Of a DNA stretch of 64,000 nucleotides, positions 1-7,417 are shown one piece after another. Under the pieces are notes generated by a model. The model made no database searches. It was given only the letters and a program-made list of their open reading frames with translations, and was not told the DNA's origin. The stretch is from Fidelibacterota bacterium (GTDB taxonomy: Bacteria; Pseudomonadota; Alphaproteobacteria; Rhodospirillales; Rhodospirillaceae), in NCBI GenBank assembly GCA_947476065.1, contig CANJPG010000004.1, forward strand, positions 20,671 to 84,670, in the 5' to 3' direction. Position 1 is the first letter of the stretch; each line of letters opens with the position of its first letter. A program made the position numbers and the translations under genes.

Positions 1-500
1 CCGGCGTGGCGCATTAAATACTCCAGCAGGCGGAATTCACGCGGATGCAGATAGACTCGTTTGCCCTGGCGCGTGACTTTGCGCGCGAGCAGGTCCATCT
101 CGAGGTCGCCGACCTTGAGGAAGGTGTTCTCGGGCACGGCACCCGAGCGGCGCAGCAAGGCCTCGATGCGCGCGAGCAGTTCGGAGAAGGCAAAGGGTTT
201 GGCGAGATAATCATCGCCGCCCGCCTTCAGGCCGGCGACGCGGTCTTCAACTTCGCCGAGGGCGCTGAGGAATAAAACGGGCGTCGGGATTGCCGCCTTG
301 CGCACCGATTCAACGATCGACAGGCCGTCCGGGCCCGGCAGCATGCGATCGACCACCATTACGTCATAAGGCTCGGATAGGGCCAGGAACAGGCCGTCGC
401 GGCCATCGGCGGCGTGATCGACGGTGTAGCCGCTCTCGCGCAGCCCCTTCACCAGGTAATCCGCGGCGTCCTTATCGTCCTCGATGACCAAAACCCGCAT
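1..500 (-). CDS. OmpR-family response regulator (3' end cut by window edge)
   Basis: DNA-binding two-component response regulator, cytoplasmic. From the ATG at 498-500 the receiver domain reads MRVLVIEDDKDAADYL, with acidic residues at positions 8-9, the phospho-acceptor Asp at about residue 51 in VVDRMLPG, and the conserved Lys at about 101 in YLAKPF. A linker then leads into the start of an OmpR/PhoB winged helix (REFRLLEYLMRHA). The frame runs off the left edge, so the rest of the DNA-binding domain is missing and the cognate kinase, usually just downstream, lies outside the window. The DRMLPG signature is common in the QseB/CusR/PmrA-like branch, but the signal cannot be told from this fragment. 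Family assignment is certain; target genes are unknown. Confidence 0.93.
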   Translation of the reverse strand, partial: MRVLVIEDDKDAADYLVKGLRESGYTVDHAADGRDGLFLALSEPYDVMVVDRMLPGPDGLSIVESVRKAAIPTPVLFLSALGEVEDRVAGLKAGGDDYLAKPFAFSELLARIEALLRRSGAVPENTFLKVGDLEMDLLARKVTRQGKRVYLHPREFRLLEYLMRHA

Positions 501-842
501 CGCGCTATCCGTTTGTTGCGCCCGTTTTTGCGCCAGGAGGTCGGCGGTATCGCTCCGTCCGGAACTCCGCACTTCTGTCATACTTGCGTTCATTATACCG
601 AACCTATTGAAATCCTGATGAAAAAATTGGGTAGGGGGATCGATGGCGGAAAAAGCGGGTATCAACGGCCATCTCTGCCGTTCGCACTAGGGTTGCGCCA
701 GCACGTATTACCCAAGTGTTGCTGCGCCATTACAAGGCTGTCAGGCCGTTCATGGATATAAATCAGGCCATCCTCGCCATAATTTGCGCCGGTCCGTGCC
801 TTACTATTTGCCTCCATGCGTTCACTTTTATCGAGGCTGATC
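501..842. other. Intergenic region, 342 bp
   Basis: This separates the divergent response regulator (minus) and the Gly/Tyr-rich secreted protein (plus), so it must hold both promoters. Short open frames here lack a ribosome-binding site and recognisable protein sequence. A GAGG at 831-834 serves the gene starting at 843. I see no convincing -35/-10 pair, RNA gene or repeat. Confidence 0.5.
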
Positions 843-1124
843 ATGCGTCACGTTCTCCGTTCTGCACTCCTTGGATTAACGCTCCTGTCCGGCGCGAGTT
901 TCGCGCTGGCCCCGCGGGCCGAAGCCCGCGGCGGCCACAGCCACAGCAGTTTCTCGCTCTCGATCGGCGTGCCGTTGGGCTATTACGGCGGCGGCTATTA
1001 CAACCGCGGCGGCTTTTACGGCGCCTATGGTTATGCCCCGGCCTATTACGGCCCCTACTATGAGCCGCGCTATTACGGCTATTACGCCCCCGCCGCCTAT
1101 CCGCGCGCAGCCTATCGGCCCTAG
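843..1124 (+). CDS. Gly/Tyr-rich exported protein, probable N-terminal part of a split surface antigen
   Basis: A protein of 93 residues. An ATG at 843 with GAGG upstream begins a signal peptide (MRHVLRSALLGLTLLSGASF), followed by a His/Ser patch and a low-complexity region of repeated YYGGGYY/YGPYY-type units ending AYRP. No enzymatic domain is seen. The TAG at 1122-1124 is followed in the same frame, without another stop, by the surface-antigen-like domain at 1143-1436. Signal peptide plus Gly-rich segment plus this domain is the usual build of small RT0821/Lpp0805-type surface proteins, so this may be the front half of a gene broken by one nonsense codon. Alternatively it is a stand-alone Gly/Tyr-rich cell-surface protein. 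An in-frame ATG at 816 is possible but less natural as a signal-peptide start. Confidence 0.7.
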   Translation: MRHVLRSALLGLTLLSGASFALAPRAEARGGHSHSSFSLSIGVPLGYYGGGYYNRGGFYGAYGYAPAYYGPYYEPRYYGYYAPAAYPRAAYRP

Positions 1125-1142
1125 CACGGTCCAATCGTCACC

Positions 1143-1436
1143 TTGGGTCTTTTCCCGGCCTATGTCGGCGACGCCATGAGCACCGAGGACCGCAACCTCT
1201 ACCTCACCGCTTACGAACGCGCCCTCGCGGCGCCAATCGGCGAGCCGATCGCCTGGAATTCCAGACAGGCCAGCGGCGAGGTGACGACCACCCGCGACGG
1301 CTGGGCCGGGCAGCGCTATTGCCGTGAGTTCCGCCAGAACGTGCTGATCGACGGCAGATCCCAAGAGGCCTATGGCACCGCCTGTAAAACGCCCGACGGC
1401 GGCTGGCAGTTGGTCCAAAACCAGCACGATCCCTAG
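1143..1436 (+). CDS. RT0821/Lpp0805-like surface protein domain, probable C-terminal part of a split gene
   Basis: A protein of 97 residues from TTG 1143, or 86 from ATG 1176. The sequence (VGDAMSTEDRNLY, then GEPIAWNS, CREFRQNVLIDG and AYGTACKTPDGGWQLV) matches the pattern of the small surface-antigen domain that normally follows a signal peptide and a glycine-zipper stretch: an opening DxR helix, a central CREF strand and a closing TACxxPDGxW. On its own this frame has no signal peptide, although the domain is known from exported proteins, and neither start has a good Shine-Dalgarno. It sits in the same frame as the upstream signal-peptide protein, separated only by TAG at 1122 and six sense codons. 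I infer one original gene of about 198 codons. Confidence 0.65.
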   Translation: MGLFPAYVGDAMSTEDRNLYLTAYERALAAPIGEPIAWNSRQASGEVTTTRDGWAGQRYCREFRQNVLIDGRSQEAYGTACKTPDGGWQLVQNQHDP

Positions 1437-1609
1437 TAAACCGGCCTCAAGCTCAAGCAAACGCTGGTATTTCCGGTAGCCAGCCGGCGCAAATAGACTC
1501 AAATTTCCCCGCGGGGAGAGTCTATAATGCCCAAGTATGTGTTCCGGGGATGTGTGATGACCGTCCGTCAATTCAGCGAGCGACCGCGATTTGTCGCGCC
1601 GAGGGCGCC

Positions 1610-2152
1610 ATGACCAACTTCGGCAGCGCGTCCATGCACGAGCCGGATTCGTCCGCAAACATGCGTACCAAGCATGGCGAACTCCTCAAGCGCGTGCCCT
1701 ATGAAAAGGACAAGGTGATCTTTCGCGAAGGTCACGATGGCACCGATGCCTTCGTTCTGGAATCGGGCCGCGTCGGCGTCTTTAAGACCACCGGCGGCAA
1801 GGCCGTGCGTCTGGCTGTGCTGGAAAAAGGCGCCATGTTCGGCGAAATGGCGGCGATCACCGGCGAACGACGCAGCGCCACCATGATCGCGCTGGAGCCC
1901 TGTGTCGTAGTGCGCATCTCAAAGATTACTATCCAGCAAAAGATCGCGGCCTGCGATCCGTTCGTAAAAGCGCTGATCAACAACCTGAGCCGCGTGAACG
2001 AGCGCTACGCCACCACCAACACCGTTGCGGAAAAACTGCTCAACGACCTCAAGGCGGCGCAGGCGGTCAAGGAGCCCGAGTCGGAGCCGGAGCCGGAACC
2101 CGCGGCGCCAGATCCTTCGGGCCCGCGTGGCAAAGACGGCGGCGCCTCCTAA
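1610..2152 (+). CDS. Cyclic nucleotide-binding domain protein
   Basis: A small soluble protein of 180 residues with a single CRP-type cNMP-binding fold. Features seen: the beta-roll segment VIFREGHDGTDAFVLESGRVGVF, the phosphate-binding cassette FGEMAAITGERRSATM (Glu and Arg present as in cAMP binders), and a C-terminal helix. It ends in an acidic PESEPEPEPAAPDPSG tail rather than a helix-turn-helix, so it is not a CRP-type transcription factor; a regulatory or scaffold role is more likely. GAGG at 1601-1604 supports the ATG at 1610; an in-frame ATG at 1550 would add 20 unlikely residues. A TATAAT-like hexamer lies at 1523-1528. A nucleotide cyclase at 4758-6523 and two further cNMP domains at 28642-31047 suggest active cyclic-nucleotide signalling. 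Confidence 0.85.
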   Translation: MTNFGSASMHEPDSSANMRTKHGELLKRVPYEKDKVIFREGHDGTDAFVLESGRVGVFKTTGGKAVRLAVLEKGAMFGEMAAITGERRSATMIALEPCVVVRISKITIQQKIAACDPFVKALINNLSRVNERYATTNTVAEKLLNDLKAAQAVKEPESEPEPEPAAPDPSGPRGKDGGAS

Positions 2153-2203
2153 ACACCCCCCGTGTTATAGAGACGCTTCCACTCCCATTTATGATGGCGT
2201 CTG

Positions 2204-2977
2204 ATGTTGTTTGCCCTGCTCTCCCCGGCCAAGAAGCTCGACTTCAACCCCGCGCCCGATTTCGTCACCGCGACGACGCCGGCCTTGTTGCAAGACACTG
2301 CCCTCATGGCGTCGCGCGCCAAGGAGCTTTCGCGCGCGCAGCTCGCGCGCCTGATGGACATCAGCCCGAAATTGGCGGATTTGAACTACCAGCGCTTCCA
2401 GAGCTTCGACCCCGCCAACGCACGCGACACCAAAGCGGCCATTTACGCCTTTGCCGGCGACGTATACTTGGGCTTTGACGCCAAGTCGCTGAGCAAGGAC
2501 GACATCGCCTTCGCGCAAAAGCATGTCGGAATCATTTCCGGACTCTATGGATTGCTGCGTTCGCTCGATGCCATCCAGCCCTACCGGCTGGAAATGGGAT
2601 CAAGCCTCAAGAACGTCCGCGGCAAGGACCTTTACGCCTTCTGGCGCGAAAATCTGACGGCCCACATCAATGCCCTCACGGCGGCCGCAAAGGACATCAC
2701 CCTCATCAACCTCGCCTCCGCCGAATACTGGAGCGCGGTGAATGCCAAGGCCCTGACTGCGCCGGTGATTACCGCGGCGTTCAAGGAAGTCAAAGGCGGC
2801 AAGGCCTCGATCGTGAGCTTCCTGGCCAAAAAAGCCCGCGGCATGATGGCGCGCTATATCGTGCAGCACCGCTTGACCGCACCGGATCAGATCAAAGCCT
2901 TCGATGTCGATGGCTATACCTTTGATCCGCGGACTTCCACCGCTGACACCTGGGTGTTCAGCCGGCCTGCCAAGTAG
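2204..2977 (+). CDS. yaaA: Peroxide stress protein YaaA (DUF328)
   Basis: A protein of 257 residues, the full usual length of the YaaA/DUF328 family. Family landmarks are present: N-terminal LLSPAKKLDF, the IYAFAGDVYLGFDA region, GLYGLLRSLDAIQPYRLEMG, INLASAEYW and the C-terminal YTFDPRTSTADTWVFSR. In E. coli YaaA lowers free intracellular iron and limits DNA damage during hydrogen peroxide stress, and it binds DNA. The next gene, a 3-methyladenine-type glycosylase, begins 6 bp after this stop, so the pair is likely co-transcribed as a DNA-protection unit. Confidence 0.95.
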   Translation: MLFALLSPAKKLDFNPAPDFVTATTPALLQDTALMASRAKELSRAQLARLMDISPKLADLNYQRFQSFDPANARDTKAAIYAFAGDVYLGFDAKSLSKDDIAFAQKHVGIISGLYGLLRSLDAIQPYRLEMGSSLKNVRGKDLYAFWRENLTAHINALTAAAKDITLINLASAEYWSAVNAKALTAPVITAAFKEVKGGKASIVSFLAKKARGMMARYIVQHRLTAPDQIKAFDVDGYTFDPRTSTADTWVFSRPAK

Positions 2978-2983
2978 CAAGCC

Positions 2984-3643
2984 ATGGTCAATTCCGCCGA
3001 CGAAATCAAACGGCACCTCGGCCTCGTGCGGCGGCGCGACAAACGCATTTCCCATGCCATCAAGTTTGCCGGCCTGCCCGAGTCGCGCGTAATCGGCCCC
3101 GGCTTCGCCACCTTGATCCGCATCATCGGCAATCAACAGGTCTCGACAGCGGCTGGTGCGGCCATCTGGGCCAAGCTCAAACGCAATGCGGGCGGCACCG
3201 TGACCGCCCAGCGTCTGTTGAAGCTGGGCGAGGATGGCATGCGCGCCAGCGGCTTCAGCGGCCAGAAGGCGCGCTACAGCCTTGGCCTCGCCGAAGCCGT
3301 CGATGCCGGCACGCTCGACTTCAAGGACCTAGGCAAGGCCAGCGACGACGACGTGCGTGCAACACTGACCGCGTTCAAGGGTATCGGCACATGGACCGCC
3401 GACATCTACCTGATGTTCGGCATGGGCCGGCCCGACGTATGGCCGGTGGGCGATCTGGCGCTGCAGATTGCCGTGCAAATGCTGCACGAGCTCGAGGCAA
3501 GGCCCAGTGCCAAGGAGCTGCTCGGCTTCGGCGAGGGCTGGCGGCCTTACCGCTCGAGCGTTTCGCTGCTGCTTTGGCGGTACTATGGGGCCAGTCTGGC
3601 GGCCCGCACGGCCGCCAAGCTAGCCGATCGTGGTGGCGTTTAA
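2984..3643 (+). CDS. DNA-3-methyladenine glycosylase II (AlkA-like, HhH-GPD)
   Basis: A base-excision repair enzyme of 219 residues that removes alkylated purines. The helix-hairpin-helix is FKGIGTWTADIYLMFGMG, and the catalytic Asp of the HhH-GPD superfamily lies in VWPVGDLAL. IIGNQQVSTAAGAAIW at residues 45-60 is the typical opening helix. It lacks the N-terminal domain of E. coli AlkA, as do the short MAG/AlkA-like proteins common in alphaproteobacteria. It lies 6 bp downstream of yaaA. After the stop there is an AT-rich stretch (3645-3680) but no clear terminator. Confidence 0.92.
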   Translation: MVNSADEIKRHLGLVRRRDKRISHAIKFAGLPESRVIGPGFATLIRIIGNQQVSTAAGAAIWAKLKRNAGGTVTAQRLLKLGEDGMRASGFSGQKARYSLGLAEAVDAGTLDFKDLGKASDDDVRATLTAFKGIGTWTADIYLMFGMGRPDVWPVGDLALQIAVQMLHELEARPSAKELLGFGEGWRPYRSSVSLLLWRYYGASLAARTAAKLADRGGV

Positions 3644-3793
3644 ATCATTGTAAAGTAATAATATTTTTATGATTTTTGGGGGCCACATTTGGCTTTAAAA
3701 CGCGCCTTGCGTTTGTCGGGCCCAGCACTATTCTCGCTGGCCATTCAGGGGGTCTGCACCGGCCTCGCCGCCTAACCGAAGGATGAGACCGCC

Positions 3794-4555
3794 GTGACCG
3801 ATACTTCAGCCACCCAGATTCAGCCCCAGAGCGTCGCACCGCTGTTCTATTCCTCCATCGAGCCGCTCTCGACCTCGCTGCACAAGGGTTTCAAGATCCG
3901 GCCCGAAGGCGAATATGGCTTTTCGGCAAAGTCGAACACCATCCCGATCACCGTGCCCGAGTTCACGCTCGCCGCGCGCCACTATCCGATCCTGCTGCTG
4001 GGTGACGATCTGGTTCCGACCGCGGCCCTTGGCGTGCAGCCTGAGCAGAATCTCTTCTTGAAGGCCGATGGCACCTGGGAACAGGGCTACTATGTGCCGG
4101 CTTATATCCGCCGCCATCCGTTCATCCTTCTGGGCGGCGCGCCCGACGATCCGCTGACGCTCGGCATCGACTCATCGGCGCAGTCCGACAAGCCTGATGC
4201 GCGCCCGCTCTTCAACGCCGACGGCACGCAGACCGACGCAATTACACAGGCCCTCGACCTGTGCAACCAGTTCCACGGCGCATTCCTGTTCACGCGCGAC
4301 TTGTCCGAAGCGCTGAAGAAGACCGACATCGTCATCGATTGCACGCTGGAAATCGAACCGACCCCGGGCCAGCGCGTGACGCTGGGCTCGTTCAAGCGCA
4401 TCGATGAAGAGAAGTTCAAGGCCCTGCCCGACGCCACGGTCCTGGAATGGCGCAAGATCGGTTACCTGCACGCCGTCTACTTCCTGCTGCAGTCGATGAA
4501 CAACTGGGACATCCTGCTGCTCAAGAACGGCATGACCTCCGCCAAAATGACCTGA
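3794..4555 (+). CDS. SapC family protein
   Basis: A protein of 253 residues of the SapC-like family (named after the Campylobacter S-layer locus, widespread in proteobacteria with unclear function). Typical features: LFYSSIEPLSTSLHKGFKI at the N-terminus, a VPEFTLAARHYPILL block, a central ALGVQPEQNLFL segment, YIRRHPFILL and a C-terminal GYLHAVYFLLQSMNNWDILL. No signal peptide or membrane segment is obvious. Start is GTG 3794, preceded by AAGGATGAG at 3779-3787. It stands alone, flanked by a 150-bp intergenic region and followed by a hairpin at 4563-4584. Confidence 0.88.
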   Translation: MTDTSATQIQPQSVAPLFYSSIEPLSTSLHKGFKIRPEGEYGFSAKSNTIPITVPEFTLAARHYPILLLGDDLVPTAALGVQPEQNLFLKADGTWEQGYYVPAYIRRHPFILLGGAPDDPLTLGIDSSAQSDKPDARPLFNADGTQTDAITQALDLCNQFHGAFLFTRDLSEALKKTDIVIDCTLEIEPTPGQRVTLGSFKRIDEEKFKALPDATVLEWRKIGYLHAVYFLLQSMNNWDILLLKNGMTSAKMT

Positions 4556-4562
4556 GCGTAGA

Positions 4563-4590
4563 CCCGGGCGTAGAACAGCCCGGGCTCTTT
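4563..4590 (+). terminator. Possible intrinsic terminator after the SapC gene
   Basis: A 7-bp perfect GC stem (CCCGGGC at 4563-4569 with GCCCGGG at 4578-4584) and an 8-base loop, followed by CTCTTT. The short, interrupted T run makes it a weak terminator. Confidence 0.45.
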
Positions 4591-4757
4591 CCCAACTTAT
4601 CGTTAAGGCGCTAGGTGGCCGGAGACCGTCGCGGTCTTTGCGCTCACCAAGGCCGTGGTGTTACACTGCAAAAAGCACGCACCCGGGCAATCGGGCGCCT
4701 GAGAAAAATGGCCCGCGCCCCGTGGCGGTGCGGGCGTGCTTGAGTGGTTGGGTATCA

Positions 4758-5654
4758 ATGAAGGCGATCACCTATTACGAGGTGTACGTCGTCAAGTTGG
4801 GGCGATGGACTCTGCATGCCCGGCTAAGTGAGGGCGAGCAGAACCGGGCCCTCGAAACCGCGCGCGCCTTTGAAGCTGAAACCGGCCGCGCCGCCCAGGT
4901 CCTCGAAGAACGCCTGGAGCCCGAGGCGGAACGCCTCACGACCCGCGTCATCGGGCACTACGGCCAGCCGCCGGCCGAGATTAAAGGCCCCTCGCAAGAA
5001 ACCGACATTACGTCGCGCATCATCATGGTCTGCATCAATGCCCTCGGCATCGGGGCGATCGTCACGGTGCTGATGGCGACGATGTTGTGGTCGTTCCGTG
5101 AGTCGGGTGCGGCCCCCGGCAACTCTTTCAACATGCTGCTGATGTTCACCTTCGCCGCCACAGTTCTCACGGCGGGACTGACGTTGGTCAAAATCTATAT
5201 CCCGATGGAATGGATTCTTTGGCGCGCCAAAAGTCAGGAATCCCAGAAGCGCGCCATCGACGTTTTGCTCTACGGCAACCGCGATCCGGCACCGCGCGGC
5301 GAGTGGGCACCACCGCCACTCGCTCCGCCGGCGGCCACTGAAGCAGAGGCTGATACGCCGGCCGCCGAAGGCGTCGCCCCCGCGCCCACACATGCCCCCC
5401 CCCTGCTGCCCCGGCGCAACGTATGGAAACCAACGCCGACCAGGGCGAACAGACGTCATTTCAGATCAACGCCACACCTGCAGAGGCCGCCCCTGCCCCG
5501 CCGGTGCAAGAGAGCCTGGTCGACAGCGCGACCGCGGTCATGGACTCCCTGCTCGAAAAAGAACGTGTGCAGCTTGCCGCCTTCGCCGATAAATGCGTCG
5601 CCGCGCTCTTGGCAACACGGCCTCAGATTCAGGCCTTTGAGCGCGTCGGGATGA
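4758..5654 (+). CDS. Membrane-anchored N-terminal part of a frameshifted class III nucleotide cyclase
   Basis: The frame opens at ATG 4758 (MKAITYYEVYVVKLGRWTL). An alpha/beta-like N-terminal domain of about 80 residues is followed by two membrane segments (about residues 87-110, MVCINALGIGAIVTVLMATM, and 122-145, LLMFTFAATVLTAGLTLVKI) and then an Ala/Pro-rich linker. Reliable coding ends at a run of nine C (5395-5403); the remaining codons to 5654 are Arg/Pro/Ser-rich and look like out-of-frame reading. The next frame (-1) continues the Ala/Pro linker without a break into the cyclase domain at 5423-6523. One extra C, or a -1 slip, would make a single protein of 588 residues: cytoplasmic N-domain, two TM segments, linker, cyclase. 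An upstream in-frame start at 4638 gives an implausible leader. Confidence 0.75.
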   Translation: MKAITYYEVYVVKLGRWTLHARLSEGEQNRALETARAFEAETGRAAQVLEERLEPEAERLTTRVIGHYGQPPAEIKGPSQETDITSRIIMVCINALGIGAIVTVLMATMLWSFRESGAAPGNSFNMLLMFTFAATVLTAGLTLVKIYIPMEWILWRAKSQESQKRAIDVLLYGNRDPAPRGEWAPPPLAPPAATEAEADTPAAEGVAPAPTHAPPLLPRRNVWKPTPTRANRRHFRSTPHLQRPPLPRRCKRAWSTARPRSWTPCSKKNVCSLPPSPINASPRSWQHGLRFRPLSASG

Positions 5655-6523
5655 ACTTGTACCTGGGCGGCGCGGCGACGGCCTTGAGCGAGCGCGGCAG
5701 CTATTCAGACAACATTCGCCTGGATTTGTTGCGCAAGGCGCTCGAACATTCAGGCACGAATGTCGCCGTGGCCGAAGCATTTGCGCAAAGACTGGATGTT
5801 TCCGCGCAAAGGCCGCGCTTTCGTCAGTTGATCGACGCCGGCAAGGCCGCCATGAATGCAGCGCTGGACGGCATCGAGAATGCACCGCTGCCGACATTGC
5901 CGGACTTAATCCAGCAGTGGGCCGATCCGAATGTGCGCGGCGCCGAAATAAAGAAAGTCACCTTCCTGCTGACCGATATCGTCGGCTCCACGGCGCTCAC
6001 CAGCAAGCTGGGCAATTCGGCGGCTCAGCGCGTGGTGCGGGCGCACAATGCCGCGGTTCGCGCCGCGACCAAGAATTTCCGCGGCACCGAGGTCAAGCAT
6101 ACCGGCGACGGCATGCTGCTGACCTTCCCCGACGCCGCGGCGGCTGCCCGCGCCGCCATCGAGATCCAGCAAGAGGGCTCAGCCTACGCCAAGGACAATC
6201 CCGATGCGCCGCTGGTCATGCGCCTGGGTATTCACACCGGCGAAGCCAGCTACGAGGAAGGCGAATATTACGGGCCGGCCTTGTCGGTTCTGAACGGCGT
6301 TTGCGCAGCCGCCGGCGATGGCCAGATCTTTTGCAGCGAAGAAGCCAAGTCCCGCAGCGTCGGTCCCGCCTTCCGGTTCCAGGAAATCGGCCGCCGCAAG
6401 CTCAAGGGCAGCCAGGCGGAGTCATTGCTGTTCAAGCTGGAGTGGACGCCCAAGATCAAGGCTGTCAAAGGTCCCTTGGAATACAAGCAAATCGGCGGAA
6501 AAACGCCGGCTTCGGCCTCTTAA
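5423..6523 (+). CDS. Adenylate/guanylate cyclase catalytic part (class III), downstream half of frameshifted gene
   Basis: The class III cyclase homology domain occupies about residues 175-345 of this frame. Metal-binding Asp residues are seen at about 185 (LLTDIVGST) and 229 (KHTGDGMLLTF). IEIQQEG, VMRLGIHTGEA, YYGPALSVLNGVCAAA and FRFQEIGRRKLKG follow in the order usual for bacterial stand-alone cyclases. The region before it is helical (VQLAAFADKCVAAL and others) and probably links it to the membrane part. ATG 5423 may only be an internal Met, since the same frame is open through the C run at 5395-5403. Substrate (ATP or GTP) cannot be fixed by eye. Likely readers of its product in this window are the cNMP-binding proteins at 1610-2152 and 28642-31047. 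Confidence 0.88.
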   Translation: METNADQGEQTSFQINATPAEAAPAPPVQESLVDSATAVMDSLLEKERVQLAAFADKCVAALLATRPQIQAFERVGMNLYLGGAATALSERGSYSDNIRLDLLRKALEHSGTNVAVAEAFAQRLDVSAQRPRFRQLIDAGKAAMNAALDGIENAPLPTLPDLIQQWADPNVRGAEIKKVTFLLTDIVGSTALTSKLGNSAAQRVVRAHNAAVRAATKNFRGTEVKHTGDGMLLTFPDAAAAARAAIEIQQEGSAYAKDNPDAPLVMRLGIHTGEASYEEGEYYGPALSVLNGVCAAAGDGQIFCSEEAKSRSVGPAFRFQEIGRRKLKGSQAESLLFKLEWTPKIKAVKGPLEYKQIGGKTPASAS

Positions 6524-6725
6524 GCCGGGGCGGCGGCGGCGCAGCCCGCCCGTAGCACCCGAGCTGGCGGCTCAGGGGCCGCCACGGACCACACAAAAAT
6601 CGCCCAAACCTTTACCAAAAAACAGAAATTTCCCAAAAGGAGCCCCCGCAAGCGACCCTTCGGCTCTGGCCTTTACCCCGCGCTGCGGCAATAATAGTAG
6701 GGAAATCAATAGGGGGACACGAGGC

Positions 6726-7391
6726 TTGGGTACCGCCAAAGCTTATTCGGTGCGCGCGTCAATCGCTGCGGCATGTCTGGTGTTTGCGGCCTCCAGCCAG
6801 GCCGGGACGCTGAACGCGCACGTCACGACATCCGACGGCACGCCCTTGCCGGCCGCGGTCGTCACCGCCATGCCCGTAGGCCAAGGGGCAATCGCCGTCA
6901 AAGCCGGGGCAAAAGCAATGATGGTGCAGGAAGGCAAGCAGTTCATGCCGTTTATCCTGCCCGTGCAGTTGGGCACGACGGTCGAATTTCCCAACCGCGA
7001 TCCCTTCCGCCACCAGGTCTATTCGTTTTCGCCCGCAAAAACCTTTGAGCTCAAGCTGTACGGCAGCTCGGTCGTGGGCACGGCCACCTTCGACAAGGAA
7101 GGCGTCGTGCCGCTGGGGTGCAACATCCACGACAATATGCTCGCCTACATCTACGTCGTCGGCACGCCATACTTCGCCTCCACCGAACCAAACGGCGAAA
7201 CCAAAATCGGCCAACTTCCCGCTGGCAGCTATACGGTGAAAGTGTGGCACCCCAACGAAAAAGCCGGGCAAGGTGATGCCGGCACCGTGCAAATCGGCGC
7301 CAACGACACCGTCGATGTCACAGTGAAGATCGAGCTGAAACGTAATCGGACCCAACGCAAACCCGGGGCGGTCGACGAAAACGACTATTGA
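6726..7391 (+). CDS. Cupredoxin-like periplasmic protein ('methylamine utilization protein' type)
   Basis: A protein of about 221 residues starting at TTG 6726 (AGGGGG at 6711-6716), with a GTG at 6750 as alternative. A signal peptide (VRASIAAACLVFAASSQAG) is followed by a short Ig-like segment and a cupredoxin fold. Candidate type-1 copper ligands are His in FRHQVYSFS and Cys, His and Met in PLGCNIHDNM. A C-terminal CNA-B/carboxypeptidase-regulatory-like beta domain follows (IGQLPAGSYTVKVWHPNE). Databases often name such proteins 'methylamine utilization protein' by distant likeness to plastocyanin-like Mau proteins; nothing here points to methylamine use. Its end overlaps the possible start of the Cache/EAL gene, and an outer-membrane barrel follows, so a periplasmic copper-binding sensor partner is plausible. 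Confidence 0.8.
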   Translation: MGTAKAYSVRASIAAACLVFAASSQAGTLNAHVTTSDGTPLPAAVVTAMPVGQGAIAVKAGAKAMMVQEGKQFMPFILPVQLGTTVEFPNRDPFRHQVYSFSPAKTFELKLYGSSVVGTATFDKEGVVPLGCNIHDNMLAYIYVVGTPYFASTEPNGETKIGQLPAGSYTVKVWHPNEKAGQGDAGTVQIGANDTVDVTVKIELKRNRTQRKPGAVDENDY

Positions 7392-7417
7392 ACGCAGCTT
7401 TTGCGAGGCGAAGAAGC

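Noticed and set aside
6726..7391. Methylamine utilisation gene
   Set aside because: No mau structural or maturation genes nearby; the resemblance is to the cupredoxin fold only.
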